The notes beneath the pieces were generated by a model. The model had not been told where the DNA came from. It searched no databases and worked only from the letters and a program-made list of their open reading frames with translations. This document shows, piece after piece, positions 8,286-17,208 of a stretch of 64,000 nt of DNA (positions within the stretch are counted from its first letter, which is position 1; every line of letters begins with the position of its first letter). A program made the position numbers and the translations under genes. Source of the DNA: Anaerolineae bacterium (GTDB lineage: Bacteria; Chloroflexota; Anaerolineae; Promineifilales; Promineifilaceae); contig JAHDWK010000027.1 of assembly GCA_023382655.1 (NCBI GenBank), positions 1 through 64,000 of the forward strand, given 5' to 3'.

Positions 8286-9505
8286 AACGAATTGCCTTGT
8301 TATTGTTAGTCGCTTTGCTTTTTACGCTGGCCCTGTCTGCCTGTGGCGGCGGCGCACCTGAATGTGAAGATGAAATCGGCTGTGTGACCATTGCCCCCGA
8401 TGAACCCATTCGTATCGCCTACATGCTCACCATCTCCGGCGCCACCGCCTTCCTGGGTGAGGATTCCCGTGGTGGCATTGAAATCGCCATTGATGACCGG
8501 GGCGGCACCCTGCTGGATCACCCCATTCAACTGACTGGTGAAGACACCGGCTGTAGCGCCGAAGGTGGGCAAACCGCCGCCCAAAAAATAGCCGCCGATA
8601 CCCAGATTGTGGGCATCATTGGCACCAGCTGCTCCAGCGAAGCCACCGCCGGGCTACCTGCCATCAGCGAAGCCGGCATGGTAATGATTTCTCCGTCGAA
8701 TACCGCTCCAGCGCTCACAGATGCCAATGGGACCTGGCACCCCGGCTATTACCGCACCGCCCACAATGACCTCTTCCAGGGTCGTGTGGCTGCCGATTAT
8801 GCCTACAACGAACTGGGTGCCCGTACCGCGGCCACCATCCATGATGGCAGCCCCTATGCCGATGGGCTGCAAGGCGTATTTGCCAGCCGCTTCCAGGAAT
8901 TGGGTGGCACCATTACTTTCCAGGGTGCGGTTAATGTCGGCGACACCGACATGCGCCCCATCCTCACCAACGTCGGCGCGGATTCGCCGGATGTACTCTA
9001 TTTCCCCATCTTTGAGCCAGAAGGTAACTTCATCGCCGCCCAGTCCACGGAAATTGCCGGTTTAGAAAACACGGCGCTGTTTGGTGCTGATGGTTTGCTG
9101 TCGGAAAGCTTTCCGTCCGGCACCGGCCCGGCGGCTGTGGGCATGTATCTGTCCGGCCCTTATGTGGAAGGCGATGCCTATCAACAATTATTGGCGAAGT
9201 GGGACGCCAAATTTGGTGGCGCGCCCCCCAGTGGTTTCCATGCTCATGCGTATGATGCCACCAACATCTTGTTAGACGCCATCGAAGAAGTCGCCGTGGT
9301 GGGTGATGATGGCACAATTCTGGTACCACGCCAGGCGCTCCGCGATGCGATCACCGCTACCGCCGGCTTTAGCGGGGTCACGGGTACGCTGACCTGCAAT
9401 GAAACCGGTGACTGTGCCACCGGTGAAGCGTTGGGTATTTATGAAATAACCGATGCGGAAGTAAGTGGCGGCAATTGGCCTCCGGCAGCAGTTTGGACAC
9501 CATAG
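8282..9505 (+). CDS. livK: Branched-chain amino-acid ABC transporter substrate-binding lipoprotein
   Basis: This is the extracytoplasmic receptor of a Leu/Ile/Val-type (HAAT) importer. A lipoprotein signal peptide ends in L-S-A-C with C21 as the lipidated residue, followed by a Gly-rich linker. The mature part has the type I periplasmic-binding fold (I-R-I-A-Y-M, then G-E-D-S-R-G-G-I-E-I-A, and G-I-I-G-T-S-C-S-S). AGGAGGAG precedes the ATG. It heads the operon with H, M, G and F. The ligand is not certain, since this family also binds amides and urea. A strong terminator follows, which would let it be made in excess over the membrane parts. Confidence 0.92.
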   Translation: MKRIALLLLVALLFTLALSACGGGAPECEDEIGCVTIAPDEPIRIAYMLTISGATAFLGEDSRGGIEIAIDDRGGTLLDHPIQLTGEDTGCSAEGGQTAAQKIAADTQIVGIIGTSCSSEATAGLPAISEAGMVMISPSNTAPALTDANGTWHPGYYRTAHNDLFQGRVAADYAYNELGARTAATIHDGSPYADGLQGVFASRFQELGGTITFQGAVNVGDTDMRPILTNVGADSPDVLYFPIFEPEGNFIAAQSTEIAGLENTALFGADGLLSESFPSGTGPAAVGMYLSGPYVEGDAYQQLLAKWDAKFGGAPPSGFHAHAYDATNILLDAIEEVAVVGDDGTILVPRQALRDAITATAGFSGVTGTLTCNETGDCATGEALGIYEITDAEVSGGNWPPAAVWTP

Positions 9506-9517
9506 TCTTGTTTTGAT

Positions 9518-9558
9518 AAAAGACCCTAAGGGTTTTCTGAAATCCTTAGGGTCTTTTT
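9518..9558 (+). terminator. Rho-independent terminator after livK
   Basis: A 14-bp perfect stem (arms 9518-9531 and 9544-9557) is followed by a T-run. Its position between the receptor gene and livH fits partial termination that lowers expression of the permease genes. Its loop sequence resembles that of the repeat at 4130-4163. Confidence 0.85.
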
Positions 9559-9584
9559 GTGTACATCGAGGAAGAGGTGGTTGT

Positions 9585-10658
9585 ATGAGGGAAGATTTGC
9601 AGCGCTGGCTAGATGGGGTTTCGTGGGTAGATCTGTTTTTGTGGGGGCTGCGCATTGTTATTATTTTGTTAATTGTTGTCGGGGCTTTTAATACGCTCAC
9701 TTCCGGCAAATATACCATCTCTACCTGGATTAGCTTGAGCATTTCGGGGCTGGCCCAGGGCAGTATTTATGCACTCATCGCCCTGGGGTACACCCTGGTT
9801 TATGGCATTTTGCTCATGATCAATTTTGCGCATGGGGAAGTGTTTATGGCGGGGGCGTTTACCACTGTTTTTCTGGCCAATTACTTTAACCAAGTGGGTT
9901 TCTTGAATAACTATCCGGTACCGGCCATTTTAATTTTAATGGCGTTTGCCGCATTGGTTTCCATGTCGGTGGCGGTGCTGCTGGAGCGAATTGCCTACCG
10001 GCCACTGCGTGGCGCACCGCGTCTGGTGCCCCTGATTACTGCGATTGGCGCTTCTTTCTTTCTGCAATATAGCTTCCGCGGTTTTTATGGTTCCGGCTTT
10101 CAGACCTACCCGGCCGTGACTGCCTTGAGCGGCACCATCACCATGGGGAACATTACCATCCCTGTGGTGCAGTTGGTCGTTTTTTTTGCAGCCTTAGTTT
10201 TAATGTCTGGCCTGTACTGGCTGGTGGAACGTACCAAGATGGGTAAATCCATGCGGGCGGTGTCTGAAGATAAAGAAGTGGCGGCGCTGATGGGTATTGA
10301 TATTAACCGGGTCATTGTCTTTACCTTTGCTATTGGCGGGATGTTGGCGGGGGCGGCCGGGGTTATCAACGGACTGTACCGGCCCCAAGGGGTCTACTTT
10401 TTTATGGGTTTTATTCCGGGCATCAAAGCATTTACGGCGGCCGTGTTAGGCGGGATTGGCAGTGTGCCTGGCGCCATGTTGGGCGGGCTGTTTTTAGGCG
10501 TCATTGAATCTATTGGGCCAAACCTGGTATTGGAAGGGCTGGGCATTGATGGCGCCAACCAACTCAAAGATGCGATTGCGTTTACGATGCTGGTGCTGGT
10601 CCTTATCTTCCGTCCGCAGGGTATTTTAGGCGAACGGCTCAGCGAGAAAAAGGCATGA
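9585..10658 (+). CDS. livH: Branched-chain amino-acid ABC transporter permease LivH
   Basis: This is an inner-membrane permease with eight or more hydrophobic segments. The family hallmark G-S-I-Y-A-L-I-A-L-G-Y-T-L-V-Y-G lies near residue 60, followed by I-N-F-A-H-G-E-V. The C-terminal half has G-M-L-A-G-A-A-G-V-I and the EAA-like loop G-G-I-G-S-V-P-G-A-M-L-G-G. The ATG at 9585 is chosen over an upstream in-frame start because the latter would translate through the terminator hairpin. The length of 357 residues includes a 40-residue N-terminal extension with one extra helix. Confidence 0.93.
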   Translation: MREDLQRWLDGVSWVDLFLWGLRIVIILLIVVGAFNTLTSGKYTISTWISLSISGLAQGSIYALIALGYTLVYGILLMINFAHGEVFMAGAFTTVFLANYFNQVGFLNNYPVPAILILMAFAALVSMSVAVLLERIAYRPLRGAPRLVPLITAIGASFFLQYSFRGFYGSGFQTYPAVTALSGTITMGNITIPVVQLVVFFAALVLMSGLYWLVERTKMGKSMRAVSEDKEVAALMGIDINRVIVFTFAIGGMLAGAAGVINGLYRPQGVYFFMGFIPGIKAFTAAVLGGIGSVPGAMLGGLFLGVIESIGPNLVLEGLGIDGANQLKDAIAFTMLVLVLIFRPQGILGERLSEKKA

Positions 10659-10671
10659 GGCAGGTGAAATA

Positions 10672-12426
10672 ATGGCACAAATGGCAATGTCGCACAGAAC
10701 AGATGAGAAACGGTTTGACGGCCGTGCCCTGCTGAAATTTGGCTTGCTGGCCGGTCTGGTCGTCACGTATGTCGCTACCATCGGTATGGTGGCAACGTTC
10801 AGCAGACGTGAACTTATCGCCGGCGTCGTTACTCTGGGGCAAGTGCTGCTGATTTCGCCGCCATTGGGCATAGCTTACCTGACCGCCCGCAAAATGGCCG
10901 GGGAATCAAGTGGCAAAATTTTGTCCGCCGGGGCGGTCATTGGTCTTATGACGGCGCTGCCGCTAATTGGCCTGATCATTCTGGCCATGAACACAAACAT
11001 ACGGACCATGTTTGTGAACATCTCGCCCCAACTGGTCAACATTTTGACGTTCGGACAAGACAGCGTTTTTGTAGGTGTTTTGATTTTGCTGGTTGTTTTG
11101 ATGCTGGCGGGGGTGGCTGGCGCCGGGTTAACCTTGTTGCCCGCGCACTGGCGGCAAACGTTGGTCATTGGGTTGGCTACCACGTTGGGCATCGCCCTGA
11201 TGAGCGAGTTGTTTGTGGTTATATTACGCGAGCGGTTCGGCAACAACTTTGTACGCCTCTTTTTCCAAAGTGGTGTGATGCGCTGGTACACGGCCGTGGG
11301 CATTTTCCTCATCACGGTGGGGGCGACCATTTTCTGGCAGCGGCGCGGCGCGCAGATGCGCGGTCGCTGGCAACAATTTACCGCCCCCCGGCAAAAACAG
11401 GTACGCTGGAGCGGCGCCGGGATTGGCGGCGTTATTCTGCTCATCCTGCCCTGGGTGCTGGGCACCTTTCTCAGCGAAGTGTTGGACAATGTGGGGCTAT
11501 ATATCCTGATGGGGCTGGGATTGAACATTGCCGTGGGGTTGGCCGGGCTGCTTGACCTGGGCTATGTGACTAACTTTGCGGTGGGAGCGTATGTCACGGC
11601 CGTGCTCACCTCCACCAGTCAATATGGCGTCGGACCGATTCCCTTCTGGCTGGTCATCCCCATTGCCCTGCTGGCCGCCATGTTTACCGGCTTCATGCTG
11701 GCCCTGCCCGTGCTGCGGATGCGCGGTGACTATCTGGCAATCGCTACCCTGGGGTTTGGCGAGATCATCCGCGTGCTGGTGCTGTCTGACTGGCTGGCCG
11801 GTCGTATTGGCGGGCCACAAGGTATTTTGGAGATACAAAACCCGGCTATCGGCAGTTTTGCTTTCTCCCGACCCGAACATTTCTACTACATCATCCTGGT
11901 CGCCTGTCTGGCCATGCTTTTTGTCTCCGTGCGGCTGAACAATTCCCGTACCGGGCGGCAGTGGATGGCGCTGCGCGAAGATGAAGACGTGGCCGCCGCG
12001 ATGGGTATTGACACCATCCTCACTAAACTGCTGGCCTTTACCCTCAGCGCCGCCGCTGGTGGTGTGGCCGGGGCCATCTTCGCCGCCAAATTGGGCACCG
12101 TCTTCCCCCAAAGTTTTAACCTGTTCGTCTCCATCAATGTGCTGAGCATCATTATCATTGGTGGCATGGGCAGCATTCCCGGCATTGTCCTGGGTGCATT
12201 TTTGCTCATTGGCGCGCCGGAACTGCTGCGCGAATTTCAGGAGTACCGCCTGCTCATCTACGGTGCGCTGCTCATCGTGGTGATGCTGCGGCGGCCCGAA
12301 GGGTTGTGGCCCTCTGCCACCCGCCGTCGGGAACTACAAGACGCCATGGATACCGGCGATATGGGTGTACCCCATTCAGAAATAATCAGTCATCATCAAA
12401 CAGTGGAACCACCCAAGATGGACTGA
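10672..12426 (+). CDS. livM: Branched-chain amino-acid ABC transporter permease LivM, N-terminally extended
   Basis: The C-terminal half (about 255-570) is a standard LivM permease: N-I-A-V-G-L-A-G-L-L-D-L-G-Y, then M-R-G-D-Y-L-A-I-A-T-L-G-F-G-E-I-I-R, and G-G-M-G-S-I-P-G. The first 240 residues add about six further hydrophobic helices that are not part of the typical 320-430-residue LivM. The total of 584 residues is therefore unusually long. The gene lies 13 bp after livH and is followed by livG after a 60-bp gap containing 7-mer repeats. The role of the extra membrane block is unknown. Confidence 0.92.
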   Translation: MAQMAMSHRTDEKRFDGRALLKFGLLAGLVVTYVATIGMVATFSRRELIAGVVTLGQVLLISPPLGIAYLTARKMAGESSGKILSAGAVIGLMTALPLIGLIILAMNTNIRTMFVNISPQLVNILTFGQDSVFVGVLILLVVLMLAGVAGAGLTLLPAHWRQTLVIGLATTLGIALMSELFVVILRERFGNNFVRLFFQSGVMRWYTAVGIFLITVGATIFWQRRGAQMRGRWQQFTAPRQKQVRWSGAGIGGVILLILPWVLGTFLSEVLDNVGLYILMGLGLNIAVGLAGLLDLGYVTNFAVGAYVTAVLTSTSQYGVGPIPFWLVIPIALLAAMFTGFMLALPVLRMRGDYLAIATLGFGEIIRVLVLSDWLAGRIGGPQGILEIQNPAIGSFAFSRPEHFYYIILVACLAMLFVSVRLNNSRTGRQWMALREDEDVAAAMGIDTILTKLLAFTLSAAAGGVAGAIFAAKLGTVFPQSFNLFVSINVLSIIIIGGMGSIPGIVLGAFLLIGAPELLREFQEYRLLIYGALLIVVMLRRPEGLWPSATRRRELQDAMDTGDMGVPHSEIISHHQTVEPPKMD

Positions 12427-12486
12427 CGGCCGTCATCCGTAATCGGTAATCGCGCTTCGGATTACGAATTAGAAAGGATTGCACCC

Positions 12487-13287
12487 ATGAGTAACGAGAT
12501 TCTGGTTGCCAACAAAATGACCAAACGCTTTGGCGGTCTGGTGGCGGTGGATTCGTTGGATTTTCATATCCAGACCGGCTCCATCGTCAGTATCATTGGC
12601 CCTAATGGGGCGGGCAAGACGACATTTTTTAACCTGATTACCGGCTTTTACCAGATTGATGATGGTGAGTTGATATTTGATGGCAAGCGGTTGAACGGCC
12701 GTACCTCCGTCCAGATTACCCGCCTGGGCATCGCCCGCACCTTTCAAAACATCCGCCTCTTCAACAACATGACCGTCATCGAAAATCTGCTCGTCGGCCA
12801 GGAGCGGCATCTCAAATCACGTTGGTTGGGCGCTATTTTTGGCACACCCCACACGCGCAAAGATGAAGCAGACGCCGCCACCGAAGCCACCCGCCTGCTC
12901 CGTTTTGTGGGGTTGCGCGGCAAAGGCGATCTGCTGGCCAAAAACCTGCCCTATGGCGACCAGCGCCGCCTGGAAATTGGTCGCGCCCTGGCCAGCCAAC
13001 CCAAACTGCTGCTGCTGGACGAACCCACCGCCGGTATGAATCCCAAGGAAACGGCCGAAACCACTGAATTCATTCAAAGGTTACGTGATGAATTGGGCAT
13101 CACCATTATGCTCATTGAACACGACATGCGGGTGGTGATGGGTATCTCGGAACGGATCATTGTCATGGATTTTGGTAAAAAGATCGCCGAAGGGTTGCCG
13201 GTGGAAATTCAAAGGAATCCGCGCGTTATTGAAGCATATTTGGGCAGCAGCGCCCTGGAAGATTTCAGTAAAAAGGTGGAGGCGTAA
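12487..13287 (+). CDS. livG: Branched-chain amino-acid ABC transporter ATP-binding protein LivG
   Basis: This cytoplasmic ATPase energises LivH/LivM. Walker A is G-P-N-G-A-G-K-T at residues 38-45, the signature region reads L-P-Y-G-D-Q-R-R-L-E-I-G-R, and Walker B is L-L-L-L-D-E-P-T-A-G-M-N-P. The Y-G-D/Q-Q-R signature and the A-G-M-N-P-x-E after Walker B are typical of LivG rather than LivF. The length of 266 residues is normal. livF starts 2 bp after its stop codon. Confidence 0.95.
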   Translation: MSNEILVANKMTKRFGGLVAVDSLDFHIQTGSIVSIIGPNGAGKTTFFNLITGFYQIDDGELIFDGKRLNGRTSVQITRLGIARTFQNIRLFNNMTVIENLLVGQERHLKSRWLGAIFGTPHTRKDEADAATEATRLLRFVGLRGKGDLLAKNLPYGDQRRLEIGRALASQPKLLLLDEPTAGMNPKETAETTEFIQRLRDELGITIMLIEHDMRVVMGISERIIVMDFGKKIAEGLPVEIQRNPRVIEAYLGSSALEDFSKKVEA

Positions 13288-13288
13288 T

Positions 13289-14002
13289 ATGGCGCTCTTG
13301 GAAGTCAAAGAAATTCACGCCTACTATGGCAATATCCACGCCCTGAAAGGGGTTTCGCTCATGGTGGAAAAAGGAGAAATCGTTTCCCTCATTGGCGGGA
13401 ATGGCGCCGGCAAGACGACCACGCTGCGCACCATCTGTGGGCTGCTGCGCCCACGTGGCGGCAACATTCAATTTGAGGGCGAAGATTTGAGCCGTTATGC
13501 CGCCCACCAACTGGTGAGCAAAGGCATTGCCATGGTGCCCGAAGGACGTGGCATATTTTCTAAACTTTCAGTGCAGGCAAATCTGGAAATGGGGGCATAC
13601 GTCCGCAATGACAAGGGCGGCATCAGTGAGGATTTGGAGAAAGTATTTCATCTTTTCCCGCGCCTGGCGGAACGGCGGACGCAGGTGGCGGGTACCCTCA
13701 GCGGCGGCGAGCAGCAAATGCTGGCGATGGGTCGGGCGATGATGTCACGGCCGCGTTTGCTGCTGATGGATGAGCCTTCCATGGGGCTGGCGCCTGTGCT
13801 GGTGGATCTAATTTTTGAGACGATCCGGAACATTAACCACGAGGGAACGACGATATTGCTGGTGGAGCAAAATGCGCATAAGGCGCTGCAAGTGGCCAGC
13901 CGGGGTTATGTGCTGCAAACGGGGGAGATTCGGTTGAGTGACACGGCCGTTGCCCTACAAAATAACGCGGAAGTGCGTAATCTCTATTTAGGTATCCAAT
14001 AA
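13289..14002 (+). CDS. livF: Branched-chain amino-acid ABC transporter ATP-binding protein LivF
   Basis: This is the second ATPase of the transporter. Walker A is G-G-N-G-A-G-K-T-T, the signature is L-S-G-G-E-Q-Q-M-L-A-M-G-R-A, and Walker B is L-L-L-M-D-E-P-S-M-G-L. These are canonical for LivF, as is the length of 237 residues. The start at 13289 follows the livG stop by 1 bp, with AAGGTGGAGG upstream, so translation is probably coupled. Confidence 0.95.
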   Translation: MALLEVKEIHAYYGNIHALKGVSLMVEKGEIVSLIGGNGAGKTTTLRTICGLLRPRGGNIQFEGEDLSRYAAHQLVSKGIAMVPEGRGIFSKLSVQANLEMGAYVRNDKGGISEDLEKVFHLFPRLAERRTQVAGTLSGGEQQMLAMGRAMMSRPRLLLMDEPSMGLAPVLVDLIFETIRNINHEGTTILLVEQNAHKALQVASRGYVLQTGEIRLSDTAVALQNNAEVRNLYLGIQ

Positions 14003-14032
14003 CAGGTGTGCCCGGCACTGCCCCACGAGAAT

Positions 14033-15022
14033 ATGAAACTCCGCATCCTGACCGCCACCGAAGTGAAACAGGCTTTCCCCATGGCCGCCGCCATTGCCGG
14101 GATGAAGTCGGCCTATGCCCAACTGTCGGCCGGGCTGGCCATAGCTCCTTTGCGCACCCATATGGACATTACCCCGCACCAGGGCACAACGCTGGTTATG
14201 CCCGCCTTTTTGCCGCAGGATGGGGCGCTGGCGGTGAAGGTGGTCTCTGTCTTTCCCCACAATGCGGCACGCGGTGAGCGGGTGATCAATGGCCTGGTGC
14301 TGGTGCTTGATGCAGAAACGGGACGCCCGTCGGCCATCCTGGAAGGCAGCGCCCTCACCGCCATTCGCACAGGGGCCGGTTCCGGGGCCGCCACCGACCT
14401 GCTGGCCCGGCCAGACGCGCATATCGTGGCTATTTTGGGCAGCGGCGTCCAGGCGCGTACCCAGCTTGAAGCGGTCTGCACCGTGCGGGCCGTCACCGAG
14501 GTGCGCGTGTTCAGCCCCGATCAGACACATGCGGCGACGTTTGCTACTGAGATGGCCGGCGTGGGGCCAATTCCCCCCGATGTACAGGCCGTAGCCGATG
14601 CGGCCACGGCCGTGCGCGATGCTGATATTATTTGCACCGTCACCACTTCACCCACGCCGGTTTTTAACGGCCGTGACCTGAAACCAGGGGCGCATATCAA
14701 CGCCATTGGCTCTTACCAGCCCACGGTGCAGGAAATTGACGCCATCACCGTGCAGCGGGCGTTGCTGGTGGTGGATTCACGGGAAGGGGTGCTGGCGGAA
14801 ACAGGCGACCTGATCATTCCCATCCAGCAAGGATTGATCACGGCCGACCATATTCAGGCAGAGTTGGGGGAAATTGTGGCCGGGGTGAAGGACGGCCGTA
14901 CCCACCCCCAACAAATCACACTGTTCAAGTCGGTGGGCACGGCCGTGCAGGATGCTATCGCCGGGCGCATGGCCCTGGCCAACGCAGCGCAAATGGGGCT
15001 GGGAACGCTGCTAGAACTCTAA
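14033..15022 (+). CDS. Ornithine cyclodeaminase / mu-crystallin family protein
   Basis: Members of this NAD(P)-dependent family include ornithine cyclodeaminase, alanine dehydrogenase and ketimine reductase. The Rossmann motif I-L-G-S-G-V-Q-A-R lies near residue 135, preceded by the substrate-side segment G-A-L-A-V-K-V-V and the stretch L-E-G-S-A-L-T-A-I-R-T-G-A. The length of 329 residues is standard. The ATG at 14033 is preferred to an upstream one because it gives the usual N-terminus. It lies 30 bp after livF in the same direction, so the enzyme may act on an amino acid or imino acid taken up by the transporter. The exact substrate cannot be told. Confidence 0.88.
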   Translation: MKLRILTATEVKQAFPMAAAIAGMKSAYAQLSAGLAIAPLRTHMDITPHQGTTLVMPAFLPQDGALAVKVVSVFPHNAARGERVINGLVLVLDAETGRPSAILEGSALTAIRTGAGSGAATDLLARPDAHIVAILGSGVQARTQLEAVCTVRAVTEVRVFSPDQTHAATFATEMAGVGPIPPDVQAVADAATAVRDADIICTVTTSPTPVFNGRDLKPGAHINAIGSYQPTVQEIDAITVQRALLVVDSREGVLAETGDLIIPIQQGLITADHIQAELGEIVAGVKDGRTHPQQITLFKSVGTAVQDAIAGRMALANAAQMGLGTLLEL

Positions 15023-15033
15023 CCCTCGTTCGT

Positions 15034-15084
15034 GTTTGTAGTAGGCGATTTATCGCCAACGGCGCTTCAGCGCCTACTACAAAC
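15034..15084. terminator. Inverted repeat between convergent genes
   Basis: The 14-bp arms at 15034-15047 and 15071-15084 match perfectly, and smaller GGCG..CGCC hairpins lie inside. The right arm overlaps the 3' end of the convergent glycosyltransferase gene. It may act as a bidirectional terminator, but it lacks a clear T-run and may simply be a dispersed repeat. Confidence 0.5.
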
Positions 15085-16330
15085 CAAGAGCCACCTTTTC
15101 CACAAATTGTACGGCCGTGCCAATCCCATCTTCGGCACGCAATTTCTGGCCGAGAGTGGCCGCTTTTGGCTGCATGGCCGGGTCGTTGGCCAACATGGTC
15201 AGCGCCGCTGCCAGATTATCGGCCGTCAGCTTCTTTTGCGGGATTGGCTTTGGCCCCACGCCCAACCGGAAGACCCGTTCGCCCCAAAACGGCTGGTCGC
15301 CCAGAAAGGGGCAGATGAGCGTCGGTTTGCCCGCGCGCAGCCCGGCGGCCGTCGTGCCTGCACCGCCATGATGCACTACGGCAGCCATTTGCGGGAAGAG
15401 CCAGTCGTGCGGCGCTTCTTTTAGCTGGAAGATGGTGTCCGGCAAATCACCCGGTTGCAAACCACCCCAACCCGTGGCCAACATGCCCCGCTGCCCGGCT
15501 TTTTGCAGGGCTTCTACGGCGATGGCTGCCAGTTTATCAGGGTGTTTCCCGGCCATGCTGCCAAAACCGATGTAGACGGGCGGCGGCCCGGCCTGCAAAA
15601 AAGCGGTCAGGTCAGACGGGGGCTGCCAGCCGGCGTCCTGTTCCAGAAACCAATAGCCACCGGCTTGCACGGCCGTCGGCCAATCATCCGGTCGAGGGAT
15701 GAGGTGGGGGCTGATGCCGTAGAGAGTGGGGGTGGGACGGCCGTCTGGCAGCCGCGTTTCGTTCAAAAAGCGTCCCCGTTTGGGCAGTCCTAACTCTTGC
15801 CGGAACGCGCCGATCACGTCGCCATACGGCGCGGAGATCAGCGGCACCATCCAGTACGTCAGCCGGTTAAACCAGCCGCCCAGCGTGAAGTTGGTAATGG
15901 GCAGCGGGAAAGCGCGGGTGGGGCTATACAGCGGCAGCGCCATCGTCAGGATGATCGGTTTGCCCAACTTTTCACCAATATGGTAGCCGCTGAGCGTTTT
16001 GGGGTGATAGATGACGACGTCTGGCATCGTGCTTTGCGCCGCGGCCCAGGCGTCTCGCATCATCCGGGCGATCATCGGTTTGACCAGGCTCACCGCCTTG
16101 AAAGCTGATCCACCGCCTTCGATCATGGCCTTGCCTTCGGGCGTTTCCGTCAGGCGGATCATCTCATCATCCACGGGCAGGAAGGGCAGGTGATGGGCGG
16201 TCACCATTTCTTGAAACAATGCACCAGTGCAAAAGGTGACGTTGTGCCCGGCCGTTTGCAGCCCTTTGCCCAACGCCACATACGGCTGCACATCGCCGCG
16301 TGAACCAATGGTGAGAATGAGGATTTTCAT
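15077..16330 (-). CDS. Glycosyltransferase family 1 (macrolide/sterol glycosyltransferase type)
   Basis: The N-terminus I-L-I-L-T-I-G-S-R-G-D-V-Q-P-Y-V-A-L-G and the C-terminal donor-binding block H-H-G-G-A-G-T-T-A-A-G-L-R-A-G-K-P are hallmarks of the GT1 enzymes that sugar-decorate sterols, polyketides or antibiotics with NDP-sugars. The length of 417 residues is typical, with two Rossmann domains and no signal peptide. It starts 10 bp after the tetR gene and shares its promoter and operator. Such regulator-GT pairs often serve in antibiotic inactivation or secondary metabolism, but the substrate is not shown by the sequence. Confidence 0.9.
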   Translation of the reverse strand: MKILILTIGSRGDVQPYVALGKGLQTAGHNVTFCTGALFQEMVTAHHLPFLPVDDEMIRLTETPEGKAMIEGGGSAFKAVSLVKPMIARMMRDAWAAAQSTMPDVVIYHPKTLSGYHIGEKLGKPIILTMALPLYSPTRAFPLPITNFTLGGWFNRLTYWMVPLISAPYGDVIGAFRQELGLPKRGRFLNETRLPDGRPTPTLYGISPHLIPRPDDWPTAVQAGGYWFLEQDAGWQPPSDLTAFLQAGPPPVYIGFGSMAGKHPDKLAAIAVEALQKAGQRGMLATGWGGLQPGDLPDTIFQLKEAPHDWLFPQMAAVVHHGGAGTTAAGLRAGKPTLICPFLGDQPFWGERVFRLGVGPKPIPQKKLTADNLAAALTMLANDPAMQPKAATLGQKLRAEDGIGTAVQFVEKVALGL

Positions 16331-16340
16331 GATTTTCCTT

Positions 16341-17003
16341 TCAGGGATGTGGCGACTGTCGCGCATCCATCCCGAATTGTAAGATGTGAATGGTCTGGTT
16401 AAAGAGGGTGGTGACTGCGAGTGAATCAAAAAGGGAACGGCCGTCGGCCTGTCCATTCACCACATCCTCAGGCAACCGGCTCAACAGATAGCCACCCAAC
16501 TCGGTAAAAATAGTATGGAAGAAAAACGCCGCCAGTTCGTCGTCTAGCTGGGGATCAATGTTGCCCTGAGCTTTGCCCTGGGCCACCAACTGGACAAAAA
16601 AAGCGTGCGCCCCCGCTCTGGCTTGCTGCATAAATTCGGCGGGCATGGTGTGGTTTTTGATGGCCCGGTAGCCAATTTGACTGAGCCGGGGGTGCGCCAG
16701 TTCAAACTGAATTCCTGCCTGCGCCATCCAGGCCAGGTACATAAAAATATCCATGTTTGCTGCCGGTGATGGCGTGGTTAAAAACTGCGCTTTTTGCTGC
16801 GCCCCCAGTTCCAGCAGGTAGCGGTACAGGTCTTCTTTATCGGCGAAGTATTGGTAAAAACTGCCTTTGGCAATACCGGCCTCGGCCACCAGGCGAGAGA
16901 TGGAGGCGTTGGCGTAATCATGGTCCGCAAACTCCGCAATAGCCAAATCCAGAAAATGCTGCCGCTTCTCTTCCGGCAAATTAAAAAAGGTTTCTTTTGG
17001 CAT
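16341..17003 (-). CDS. TetR-family transcriptional repressor
   Basis: The N-terminal 60 residues form a TetR helix-turn-helix (I-S-R-L-V-A-E-A-G-I-A-K-G-S-F-Y-Q-Y-F-A-D-K-E-D-L), and the C-terminal 150 residues are an all-helical ligand domain. The ATG at 17003 gives M-P-K-E-T-F-F. It is the first gene of a two-gene operon with the glycosyltransferase, and an almost ideal promoter with an 18-bp-arm palindrome lies just upstream. Autoregulation and ligand-induced expression of the glycosyltransferase are therefore likely. The inducer is unknown. Confidence 0.93.
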   Translation of the reverse strand: MPKETFFNLPEEKRQHFLDLAIAEFADHDYANASISRLVAEAGIAKGSFYQYFADKEDLYRYLLELGAQQKAQFLTTPSPAANMDIFMYLAWMAQAGIQFELAHPRLSQIGYRAIKNHTMPAEFMQQARAGAHAFFVQLVAQGKAQGNIDPQLDDELAAFFFHTIFTELGGYLLSRLPEDVVNGQADGRSLFDSLAVTTLFNQTIHILQFGMDARQSPHP

Positions 17004-17020
17004 GATATTCACCCATCAAA

Positions 17021-17084
17021 AATGTGACCGGGTAGTCACATGACTACCCGGTCACATTGTATAAGGGAGGGGCCAACCTGTCAA
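17021..17084 (-). promoter_or_regulatory. Promoter and palindromic TetR operator
   Basis: Reading on the minus strand, TTGACA (17079-17084) and TACAAT (17056-17061) are separated by 17 bp. Immediately downstream is a palindrome with perfect 18-bp arms (17021-17038 and 17041-17058) around a 2-bp centre. The palindrome overlaps the end of the -10 box and the expected transcription start, so repressor binding would block transcription of tetR and the glycosyltransferase. Confidence 0.9.
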
Positions 17085-17208
17085 GACAAAGGTGAACAAT
17101 CTATATTTTTGTTAGCGTTTGTTGACGGCCGTCAGCTCCAAGCAGCCATAAAATACACCAGACATTAGTACAGGTTGCAATTTGAGCATAATTCGGTATC
17201 ATACTGGC

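Noticed and set aside
8282..14002. Urea transporter (urtABCDE)
   Set aside because: The order receptor-H-M-G-F fits both, but no urease or other nitrogen genes are near and the ligand cannot be read from the sequence, so the general liv name is used.
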